NCBI RefSeq assembly: GCF_028551255.1
Contig: NZ_CP117030.1
Coordinates: forward strand, 1,364,001-1,428,000
DNA from: Vibrio tubiashii
GTDB lineage: Bacteria; Pseudomonadota; Gammaproteobacteria; Enterobacterales; Vibrionaceae
Direction: 5' to 3'
DNA length: 64,000 bases
Below the pieces are notes generated by a model that saw nothing but the letters and a program-made list of their open reading frames with translations, was not told the origin of the DNA and did no database searches. The position numbers and the translations under genes were made by a program. Positions within the stretch are counted from its first letter, which is position 1. Every line of letters begins with the position of its first letter. Positions 9,247-15,527 of this stretch are shown here, piece by piece.

Positions 9247-9612
9247 TTACTCTCGGAACACACAAAAAGTGAGATGAAGACGGGATTTGGGGACTATAGG
9301 TTCAGTAAACTGAGGAGAAGCCTGCCTAGTGGAAACAAGCCAAGCAACAATCACCAACAGCGCGACAAAGAATGAAACCACGACGTGATCAAGATTAACC
9401 TTGGCACTGCTTAATAGCTTCTCTGTTAAATCACACTGCTTGCTTATGTCTGGCAATTGATCGGTAACGTGAGTGCTATCTGCAAGAGAAGCATACTTGT
9501 ACTCGCACACCGTTAGCATGCCTGAATTTTGCGTAAGACAAATAGCAAACACCCAGCCAATTAGGGCTAGAGTGATTTTTGCAGATTGTGTCGTAGCAAA
9601 GTTTTTAAACAT
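9247..9612 (-). CDS. Small two-helix membrane protein of unknown function beside scsBDC
   Basis: I do not recognise a family with confidence. 121 residues from ATG 9612 (MFKNFATTQ); a GTG at 9630 is an alternative and neither has a clear ribosome site. It has one membrane segment near residues 10-26 (ITLALIGWVFAICL), a loop with two Cys (VCEYKYA, KQCDLTEKLL), a second helix (VVVSFFVALLVIVAWLV), and a C-terminus ending RLHLTFCVFRE. Same strand as scsB and about 130 bp upstream of it, so it may share regulation with the thiol/copper operon. The periplasmic cysteines would fit a redox or metal role, but that is inference. Confidence 0.6.
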   Translation of the reverse strand: MFKNFATTQSAKITLALIGWVFAICLTQNSGMLTVCEYKYASLADSTHVTDQLPDISKQCDLTEKLLSSAKVNLDHVVVSFFVALLVIVAWLVSTRQASPQFTEPIVPKSRLHLTFCVFRE

Positions 9613-9695
9613 ACTGTGCGAGTTACTCACGATTTTAAGCCAGAGATTATGACAACCCCAAACGCCAACATTGTTAGTTTAATGTGAGAAGTCTC

Positions 9696-10115
9696 TTAGA
9701 CAATTTTCTTTTGTAAGAAAATCTTATCAACGCCCGCGGTTGGAAACCCCGTATAACGTCCAACTTCTTCAAATCCTAATTTGGCATAAAAACCCGGAGC
9801 TTGAAAGCTGTAGGTATCAAGATATAAATCTGTCACGCCTAAAGCACTTGCTTCAGATTCGATGCGTTCCATGAGCAGTGAACCAATGCCAGACTTTCTT
9901 TCACGCTCATCCACCCAAAGAAACTCGACAAACAGCGTATTGGTAAATATTTCGCCCGTTAGACCACCAGCGAAATTACCCTCATCATCTTCTATGTAGC
10001 AAGCGAGACTCTGAATGTCCTCATCAGGGAAGTGCTGCATGTTGAATGCTTTCAAACCATTGTAGATAACATCTTTAATGTTCTTTGGCGGGTTAAGTAC
10101 AAACTGAACATTCAT
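9696..10115 (-). CDS. GNAT-family N-acetyltransferase
   Basis: 139 residues. The GNAT acetyl-CoA-binding segment is visible as VDERERKSGIGSLLMERIESEA (R/Q-x-x-G-I/G motif A), followed by the motif B region YLDTYSFQAPGFYAKLGFEEVGRY. Such enzymes transfer acetyl from acetyl-CoA to a small amine or a protein amino group; the substrate is unknown. I start at ATG 10115 because AAGGAAGGA precedes it at good distance; a longer upstream frame has no support. It lies downstream of the rhtB-type exporter gene on the same strand, separated by a terminator. Confidence 0.82.
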   Translation of the reverse strand: MNVQFVLNPPKNIKDVIYNGLKAFNMQHFPDEDIQSLACYIEDDEGNFAGGLTGEIFTNTLFVEFLWVDERERKSGIGSLLMERIESEASALGVTDLYLDTYSFQAPGFYAKLGFEEVGRYTGFPTAGVDKIFLQKKIV

Positions 10116-10149
10116 AGGCGATCCTTCCTTGTTTCCATATAGATCAAAA

Positions 10150-10171
10150 AAGGCCAGCAAACGCTGGCCTT
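10150..10171 (-). terminator. Rho-independent terminator of the rhtB-type gene
   Basis: AAGGCCAGC / GCTGGCCTT with a 4-nt loop, followed on the minus strand by a run of six Ts. It overlaps the region just upstream of the acetyltransferase start. Confidence 0.85.
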
Positions 10172-10181
10172 CTTAAGTCGG

Positions 10182-10814
10182 TTAGCTCGCAAATGAGCTT
10201 AACATCCAAATCGCTAACACGACAAATATCAGCCCCATAAACTTATGCTGATATGTTCTAAATTTAGCGTTTTCGAGTAGCGGCTTACCTAACGTTCCCA
10301 CTAACGCCACCAGCAATAGGTTGAACAAGAGACCTAATACATTCAGTAGCAAACCCAGTGCTAACATTTGTTCGCCAGAACTTGCGGTAATATTACTGGA
10401 AACAAATTGAGGCAAGAACATCACAAAAAACACGAGGGCTTTAGGGTTGAGTAAGTTGCTTACCAAGGCTCTTTGGTAAAAAGTAGTCGCGACCTTGTTT
10501 GAGCCATCCATTTGAGGCGCATCAGCGGCACTTGCTCGAATACAGTCCCAGCCCATTTTTAGCAAGTAAGCCCCACCTAATAAGTGCAACGCTTTTAGCG
10601 CAATCGGGCTCATGGCTATCAGTGCAGAAACACCGAGTGCAGCAAGCAGAGTTAGGATAATCCCTGAAGTGGCGTTACCTAAGCTAGCAAAGATGCCCAC
10701 TTTACGACCGTAGCTCATACTTGAACTGGCGATAAGCAACATATCCGGACCAGGCAACAATAAAAGTGCAACAACAGCGGTCAAGTAAACCGGCAGCACA
10801 GAAATATCAATCAT
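10182..10814 (-). CDS. LysE/RhtB-family amino-acid exporter
   Basis: 210 residues, about six hydrophobic helices, with the family N-terminus LLLPGPDMLLIASSSMSYGRKVGIFASLGNATSG (the GP(x)2 and GxxxG segments) and NLLNPKALVFFVMFLPQF, the usual RhtB motif. These inner-membrane carriers export amino acids or homoserine-lactone-like compounds. It is divergent from an AraC regulator whose far side flanks azlCD, another amino-acid exporter, so the three units may form one export regulon. Substrate unknown. The Shine-Dalgarno is weak. Confidence 0.88.
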   Translation of the reverse strand: MIDISVLPVYLTAVVALLLLPGPDMLLIASSSMSYGRKVGIFASLGNATSGIILTLLAALGVSALIAMSPIALKALHLLGGAYLLKMGWDCIRASAADAPQMDGSNKVATTFYQRALVSNLLNPKALVFFVMFLPQFVSSNITASSGEQMLALGLLLNVLGLLFNLLLVALVGTLGKPLLENAKFRTYQHKFMGLIFVVLAIWMLSSFAS

Positions 10815-10952
10815 GGTTATAATTTTAGAAAAGCAAAAAAGGCGGCATTTTAGTCCAACAAAAGCAATTTATCCACCACAAACAATAAATAGACAATCAC
10901 AAAAATAGATTAAATGACTTTTGCAATTGTTAATAAAATGAACATCTATTTG

Positions 10953-10967
10953 AGCAATTTTGTACAA
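10953..10967 (+). promoter_or_regulatory. Candidate AraC-regulator operator, copy 1
   Basis: AGCAATTTTGTACAA, 68 bp before the AraC gene ATG, recurs perfectly at 11873-11887, 61 bp before the azlC ATG. Equal placement before two genes of one module suggests a binding site for the AraC protein. It lies in the divergent rhtB/araC intergenic region. Confidence 0.5.
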
Positions 10968-11035
10968 AAATAACTAAGGCCTATAAGCTAGACTGTGAGA
11001 TCCGTAATATAGACATTAGAGCGCAAGGAAAGCTT

Positions 11036-11860
11036 ATGGCGAAAGGCAGTAAAGAATCAGCCAGTTTTCATTTAGCCAATGAGCTAGGTGGGCTTGAATT
11101 GTTAGATGCGAAATATACGCATCAGAATTTCTCTCGTCATAGCCACGAGGGCTATACCATAGGTGTGATTGAGAAAGGGGCACAACGATTTTATCGCACT
11201 GGAGGTAATCACATTGCCCCACAAGACAGCATCATTTTAGTCAATGCAGATGAGGTCCATAACGGCCAAACGGCGACTGAAGGGGGCTGGGAGTACAAGG
11301 CCATGTATCCTTTACCTGAGCAGTTTGCGCAGCTTACAGAAGGACTCTCATCTGGCTCATCCATCCCTTACTTTCCTGAGCCAGTCGTTTATGATCCAGA
11401 ACTCGCACAACAATTACGCTTAGTGTTTGACACTTTAGCCCAATCAGACAATAAGCTGCTTAGGGAAACATTGATCTATGGCACCTTAGTCAAACTCGTT
11501 TCGCGTCATAGCAAGTCGAAACTCGATTGGGAGCCGAAGACACGCAGCCAGCGCCAATTGTTGTTAGTTAAAGAATTTTTGGACGATTTCCCACAAGCAG
11601 ATGTCAGCCTTGAGGATTTATCCAAGCTGGCGGGACTCAGCCCTTATTATCTCACGCGTAGTTTCCAAAAAGAGTTCGGCCTACCGCCACACGCCTATCA
11701 GATCCAAGCCAGACTCAGGGTAGCAAAACAACTACTTCGCCAAGGACTTAAGATTTCAGATGTTGCTCAGGAAACGGGTTTTCACGATCAAAGCCACTTC
11801 CATAGGCATTTCAAGCGTGCTTTAGGTGTCACGCCCAAACAGTTTATCGGCAAAGCATAG
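11036..11860 (+). CDS. AraC-family regulator with N-terminal cupin domain
   Basis: 274 residues. The N-terminal half (about 20-100) is an AraC-type ligand-binding cupin (HSHEGYTIGVIEKGAQRFYRTGG); the C-terminal half (about 175-272) holds two helix-turn-helix units (SLEDLSKLAGLSPYYLTRSFQKEFG and ISDVAQETGFHDQSHFHRHFKRALGVTPKQF). It is divergent from the rhtB-type exporter and directly upstream of azlCD, so it probably activates export of an amino acid it senses. AAGGAAAG precedes the ATG. A 15-bp direct repeat upstream of this gene and of azlC may be its operator. Confidence 0.9.
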   Translation: MAKGSKESASFHLANELGGLELLDAKYTHQNFSRHSHEGYTIGVIEKGAQRFYRTGGNHIAPQDSIILVNADEVHNGQTATEGGWEYKAMYPLPEQFAQLTEGLSSGSSIPYFPEPVVYDPELAQQLRLVFDTLAQSDNKLLRETLIYGTLVKLVSRHSKSKLDWEPKTRSQRQLLLVKEFLDDFPQADVSLEDLSKLAGLSPYYLTRSFQKEFGLPPHAYQIQARLRVAKQLLRQGLKISDVAQETGFHDQSHFHRHFKRALGVTPKQFIGKA

Positions 11861-11872
11861 AGCGACAAAACC

Positions 11873-11887
11873 AGCAATTTTGTACAA
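11873..11887 (+). promoter_or_regulatory. Candidate AraC-regulator operator, copy 2
   Basis: The second perfect copy of AGCAATTTTGTACAA, 61 bp upstream of the azlC ATG, in the short gap after the AraC gene. Confidence 0.5.
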
Positions 11888-11948
11888 GCCGATAGTACAG
11901 CCGTGTGAGTTAATACGACCATTATCCATCACACTAAAAACAATAATT

Positions 11949-12668
11949 ATGAATACCATGACCTTCGAACAAGACAGACAACTCAGCCACTCTCAACTCT
12001 TTTGGCAAGGTACCCTTGCAATGGTACCACTCAGTATTGCCGTTATCCCTTGGGGACTCCTTGCAGGTTCATTTGCCATAGAATCTGGATTAACCGTAGT
12101 GGAGAGCCAAGCTTTATCAGCCATCCTCTTTGCAGGATCTGCTCAGCTCGTCGCAACCGGGATGTTTAAAGCTGGCGCAACACTCGCCACTATGCTGCTC
12201 GCAATATTTTTTATCACTTCTAGGCATTTACTCTATAGCGTCTCAATGCGAGATAAAGTAAGCCCGCTTCCACTCAGGTGGAGGCTCGGCCTCGGGTTTC
12301 TTTTAACGGATGAACTGTTTGCCATTTGTGGTCAACAATCTGAAAAACAGTTTAATCGCTGGTACGCATTGGGAGCAGGATTGAGCTTTTATTTGTGTTG
12401 GAATCTCGCCACGCTTGCAGGCATTGTTGCAGGAAGCTATATCCCAGCTTTAAATGAATTAGGATTAGAGTTTGCTGTCGCAGCGACGTTCATCGCTATT
12501 GTCGTTCCCAACGTGAAATCTTCTCCGGTACTTCTTGCGGTCGCCGTTTCATTGGTCACGTCAGTCATTTGCTATGCCCAAGGAATCGAGTCAGGGCTGA
12601 TGATCGCCAGCGTTGCAGGCATGCTTGCTGGCTACTTTGCCGAATCGCTAAAGGGAGATAACCAATGA
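11949..12668 (+). CDS. azlC: AzlC-family amino-acid exporter, large subunit
   Basis: 239 residues with about six to seven helices. The family core is visible: MVPLSIAVIPWGLLAGSFAIESGLTVVESQALSAILFAGSAQLVATGMF, then TSRHLLYSVSMRD and a FLLTDELFAI segment. AzlC with AzlD forms a two-part exporter of branched-chain amino acids (known from Bacillus azlCD and E. coli ygaZH). I start at ATG 11949; an earlier frame start lies inside the AraC gene. The stop overlaps the azlD ATG. Confidence 0.9.
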   Translation: MNTMTFEQDRQLSHSQLFWQGTLAMVPLSIAVIPWGLLAGSFAIESGLTVVESQALSAILFAGSAQLVATGMFKAGATLATMLLAIFFITSRHLLYSVSMRDKVSPLPLRWRLGLGFLLTDELFAICGQQSEKQFNRWYALGAGLSFYLCWNLATLAGIVAGSYIPALNELGLEFAVAATFIAIVVPNVKSSPVLLAVAVSLVTSVICYAQGIESGLMIASVAGMLAGYFAESLKGDNQ

Positions 12669-12973
12669 TTATGCTGTCTATTCTAGCGATGACTGTGTTG
12701 GTTTTTGCGAGTCGATATCTTTTCTTAGAACCGCGCTTACCTTTAAGGCTCAACCCTCAGGCTCAGCGACTACTGAAATACTCTAGCCCTGCCGTGTTGA
12801 CCGCAATTTGGGCACCAATTGTCTTTATGCCAGAAAAGCAGCTTTGGCTCTCGGCAGGTAACCCTTATTTGATTGGTGCACTCATTGCGGCGTTTTTAGC
12901 TTGGAAAACCAAGAATGTTCTCTTAACAACCTTGGTCAGCATGGTGGTGTTTCTGTGCCTAAAACTGCTCTAG
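12665..12973 (+). CDS. azlD: AzlD-family amino-acid exporter, small subunit
   Basis: 102 residues, three to four membrane helices, with the family pattern ASRYLFLEP and LLKYSSPAVLTAIWAPIVF plus a C-terminal AFLAWKTKNVLLTTLVSMVVFLCLKLL. It works with AzlC. The ATG overlaps the azlC TGA by 4 bp, which signals translational coupling. Its last bases overlap, tail to tail, the stop of a small membrane peptide gene on the other strand. Confidence 0.9.
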   Translation: MIMLSILAMTVLVFASRYLFLEPRLPLRLNPQAQRLLKYSSPAVLTAIWAPIVFMPEKQLWLSAGNPYLIGALIAAFLAWKTKNVLLTTLVSMVVFLCLKLL

Positions 12974-13083
12974 CCAAACAAGGCTGCGAGTAGGAGCAAA
13001 ACAACCGCCATTATCGCCACGCACTTAACAAGTAGACCGACATTGTTGCTTCCACCTTTAGGCGCTTGGTTACAACACCCCAT
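12970..13083 (-). CDS. 37-residue single-helix membrane peptide, previously easy to miss
   Basis: Read directly from the minus strand: it starts MGCCNQAPKGGSNNVG, followed by a hydrophobic helix (about residues 16-36: LLVKCVAIMAVVLLLLAALFG) and a stop. A consensus GGAGG Shine-Dalgarno sits 8 nt before the ATG, which makes the gene credible despite its size. The Gly/Cys start and lone helix suggest a small inner-membrane protein; two adjacent Cys at positions 3-4 could be lipidated or redox-active, but that is speculation. The ribosome site is inside the 3' arm of a terminator-like hairpin. It overlaps the azlD stop by 4 bp. Confidence 0.65.
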   Translation of the reverse strand: MGCCNQAPKGGSNNVGLLVKCVAIMAVVLLLLAALFG

Positions 13084-13089
13084 AATAAA

Positions 13090-13119
13090 AACCTCCAATT
13101 GAACTCTCTATTGGAGGTT
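13090..13119 (-). terminator. Terminator-like hairpin containing the Shine-Dalgarno of the 37-residue peptide
   Basis: A perfect 10-bp stem AACCTCCAAT / ATTGGAGGTT with a 10-nt loop. On the minus strand the 3' arm runs into TTTTTATT and then the peptide ATG. It can terminate the FAH-family gene upstream and also hide the GGAGG of the peptide gene. Confidence 0.7.
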
Positions 13120-13152
13120 AATCCTTGACCTAGGGGCAGAGTAAAGCGTTAA

Positions 13153-13767
13153 TTATTGAGCAACCCACTCAATCTCTATCAGCGTTTTGTCACCGGACTT
13201 TAATCGAGCTAGGAACACATCGTCGGCATGCACTTCACCTACACCTTGTGGGGTACCGGTCATAATGATGTCACCATCGCACAAGGTGGTGTAACTCTTG
13301 ATCTCTTCAACAATCACTGCTGGCGAATAAATCATTTGTTTCACCGAGCCTTTTTGAACACGGACACAATTGATAAACAGTTCAATTTCTAACGAGTCTA
13401 TCTCTAACCCCACTAACGGAACAAAACGACTAAACACCGCTGAGCCATCAAAAGCTTTTGCGCGCTCCCAAGGTAAGCCTTTTTCTTTTAAGCGAGATTG
13501 TAGATCGCGCTTGGTTAGATCGAGTCCAACACCCACCGCAGACAATTTGCCCTGCTTAACGATAAAGCAGATTTCGCCTTCATAGTGGAGCCGCTCTTGA
13601 TGAAAGGAAATCAGGTTAGAGGAAATCGAGGATGGCGGTTTGGAGAACACCACCATTTGCTCAGGAACAGAATTGTTCAGCTCTTGGATATGTTCTAAAT
13701 AGTTACGACCAACACATAGAATCTTGCTTGGCTCAACCACAGCCTCTCCAAGTTTTACTGAACTCAT
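13153..13767 (-). CDS. Fumarylacetoacetate hydrolase (FAH) family protein
   Basis: 204 residues, the size of single-domain FAH proteins such as YcgM/acylpyruvases. Signatures are KILCVGRNYLEHIQELNN at the N-terminus, the metal-binding acidic pair HYEGEICFIVKQG, the family segment VGLDLTKRDLQSRLKEKGLPWERAKAFDGSA, and DIIMTGTPQGVGEV. These enzymes cleave or decarboxylate acylpyruvates or related oxoacids, or act on oxaloacetate; the exact substrate is not decided by sequence. The ATG has a GGTGG-type ribosome site. Downstream is the hairpin at 13090-13119. Confidence 0.88.
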   Translation of the reverse strand: MSSVKLGEAVVEPSKILCVGRNYLEHIQELNNSVPEQMVVFSKPPSSISSNLISFHQERLHYEGEICFIVKQGKLSAVGVGLDLTKRDLQSRLKEKGLPWERAKAFDGSAVFSRFVPLVGLEIDSLEIELFINCVRVQKGSVKQMIYSPAVIVEEIKSYTTLCDGDIIMTGTPQGVGEVHADDVFLARLKSGDKTLIEIEWVAQ

Positions 13768-13877
13768 GCCACCATCCCTGACCTAATTTAAGAAGCTAGC
13801 ATTCTAAGCTAAGTGGCTAATAAAAAAACGATTTGGTTTCAAAATTAAGAACTCATACCCAATATTACTGAGGGGTC

Positions 13878-14040
13878 ATACCAATCAGGATAAATAGATG
13901 AACAGATAATTGCGCAGGAAAAATCGCTTAGAGCAAGGCATAGATTGCAGATAGCTAGTTGCTCTACCTACAAAATCTATAACACAGCTATCAGCGATTT
14001 TAACCAGCAAGAATGACCAGATATTTGTTCTGGTTGGTAT
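13878..14040. repeat. MITE-like palindromic intergenic element, 163 bp
   Basis: Terminal inverted repeats ATACCAATCAGGATAAAT and the complement of TTTGTTCTGGTTGGTAT. Inner inverted segments include AATCGCT/AGCGATT, ATAGATT/AATCTAT and GAGCAA/TTGCTC, so the whole element folds on itself. It has no coding capacity, and TA is present at both ends (cataccaa ... ggtataa). A 46-bp copy made of just the two ends lies at 9131-9176. It fits a non-autonomous mobile or structured repeat of Vibrio; the family name is not known to me. Confidence 0.7.
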
Positions 14041-14059
14041 AACTCACCAGAATAGAAAA

Positions 14060-14085
14060 ACGCCTATCCAATCCCGAATAGGCGT
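14060..14085 (-). terminator. Rho-independent terminator of the porin gene
   Basis: CGCCTAT / ATAGGCG with a 10-nt loop; on the minus strand it is followed by TTTTTCT. Confidence 0.8.
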
Positions 14086-14121
14086 CAACACGATACATGT
14101 GTTAAGGCAGTAGATTCTTAA

Positions 14122-15171
14122 TTATAGGAAGTAACGTGCACCAAATGTCCACTTATCTTCATCTTTGGTTGATGGGTCATCATCACCAAGATCAAACTGG
14201 TAACCTGCGAATCCAACTAGGTTTGGAGTGAAGCTGTATTCAGCTTGCACCGCGCTCTGACTAAACTCTTTAGCTTTAGCCGCAGTCGATGAAGTTTTAC
14301 CTTCCACTTTTTCGTAGTTTGCGCTCAAATTAAGGCCATTGCCTAACCCATATGCGAGCAAGGCTTCATACTGATTAGACTCATAGTAGCTTTTGTAGAA
14401 GTTTTTATTGTCGGCATAAACAAGCGCACCATAGATGCCATCACCGTAACTACCATATTTAAGCGATACGGCATGGGACTTCGCTTTGGTGTTATCTACA
14501 TCACCGCTGTTATATACGTAACCTAATGAAGCGCCCATAGCAGAAAAAGAAACCGCCACTTGACCTCGGGCATCATACTCAGCGGTAGTTCGAGTTGTAG
14601 TCACCAATGAACCAACTAGAGCTTCCGTATCCGTAGTATCTGTATGTTTACCTTGCCACCCTAAACCAAGGCTCAAAGACATGTCTTCTGCCAATGATAG
14701 GCTATTGCGGTACGTGACCATCTTGTCACCACGCGCTGTAGCAAGATTGCCGTGATTTGAGTACAAAAAGTCATTAGCGAACGCAATTGGCATGTCCGCT
14801 ACACCAGCGACATCATAGTACGGTGCCCACTGAGTACCAAACGCAATTCGCCCTGCTTGCTCGTGGCTCGCACCGATGTAACCGAGACGAGTAGTAAATG
14901 AAGTATCACCACCACCTAGGTAATTCAGTGCCCATTCACCTTTAGCATCGACTGTAATTCCGTTGCCTAGATCTTGCGTTCCCCCGACGTTTAGACGAGG
15001 CGATACCTGGTGAACTTCGACTTCTTTACTAGAGCCATATTCACCGATGCCTACATCAACATAACCACCGAGAGAAAGAGTTGAACCTTCGCTGTTGTAA
15101 ATTTCTGCTGCGAAAGCGTTAGTACCACATGCTGCTGCCGCGATAGAGACGGCTAATAATTTAATGTTCAT
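14122..15171 (-). CDS. Gram-negative general porin (outer membrane beta-barrel)
   Basis: 349 residues: a signal peptide (MNIKLLAVSIAAAACGTNAFAA), then a barrel with the porin start EIYNSEGSTLSLGGYVDVGIGEYG and alternating aromatic strands such as ITVDAKGEWALNYLG, RLGYIGASHEQAGRIAFGTQWAPYYDVAG (the L3 constriction area) and YSFTPNLVGFAGYQFDLGDDD. It should form a trimeric outer-membrane channel. I start at ATG 15171, since the longer upstream frame has no signal-peptide logic. The chain ends ARYFL rather than in the usual terminal Phe. It has its own terminator and a long upstream region, so it is likely monocistronic. Confidence 0.88.
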   Translation of the reverse strand: MNIKLLAVSIAAAACGTNAFAAEIYNSEGSTLSLGGYVDVGIGEYGSSKEVEVHQVSPRLNVGGTQDLGNGITVDAKGEWALNYLGGGDTSFTTRLGYIGASHEQAGRIAFGTQWAPYYDVAGVADMPIAFANDFLYSNHGNLATARGDKMVTYRNSLSLAEDMSLSLGLGWQGKHTDTTDTEALVGSLVTTTRTTAEYDARGQVAVSFSAMGASLGYVYNSGDVDNTKAKSHAVSLKYGSYGDGIYGALVYADNKNFYKSYYESNQYEALLAYGLGNGLNLSANYEKVEGKTSSTAAKAKEFSQSAVQAEYSFTPNLVGFAGYQFDLGDDDPSTKDEDKWTFGARYFL

Positions 15172-15527
15172 AACGTATGTCCGTATTGGGTTTAACCACG
15201 TTCGAATTAGTGCTCTAAGACTAAAAACTGCACGAACACCTAAAACGTAGTAGGTAAAACTCAAAAATGAAGTGCAACTAAGCACTTATGAACAGATAAA
15301 ACTTGTCACAACGTAACTCTGAAAATTATCAATGAGCCGTAAGCATTTGTAATATTTATCATTTAAGTGAACATATAAGGCAAAAATCATTTATACGATC
15401 AAGTTCACACTTTTATAAATTCGTACGGAACTTTTCCCAAAAAATTAAAGTCCCCCAATAATTGGTTATCCAACTATTGAGGGAATTTCAATGTTTGCTG
15501 AGCAATACAGCTGAGTTATGAGTGCAA
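15172..15527. promoter_or_regulatory. Intergenic region upstream of the porin gene
   Basis: 356 bp without a gene. It is AT-rich from 15290 to 15420, as expected for a porin promoter. A weak Fur-like sequence (AAATGATAAATATTACAA on the minus strand, around 15347-15364) is about 180 bp from the start. The left half near 15180-15290 is leader or unassigned. The TonB receptor terminator is at 15451-15483. Confidence 0.4.
15451..15483 (-). terminator. Terminator of the TonB-dependent receptor gene
   Basis: The imperfect inverted repeat TCCCCCAATA..TATTGAGGGA includes TGG/CCA inner pairs and a TTAT loop; on the minus strand a TTTAATTTTTT tail follows. Confidence 0.7.

Larger units (their letters stand above)
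13768..14121. other. Intergenic stretch holding a repeat element and the porin terminator
   Basis: 354 bp without a gene. It contains the FAH promoter area (AT-rich around 13800-13860), the 163-bp palindromic repeat at 13878-14040, and the porin terminator at 14060-14085. No small ORF with a ribosome site was found. Confidence 0.7.

Noticed and set aside
10941..10975. Repeat at 10953 as the end of a transposable element with 11873
   Set aside because: The copies are direct, only 15 bp, and enclose an intact regulator gene with no transposase; an operator explains them better.
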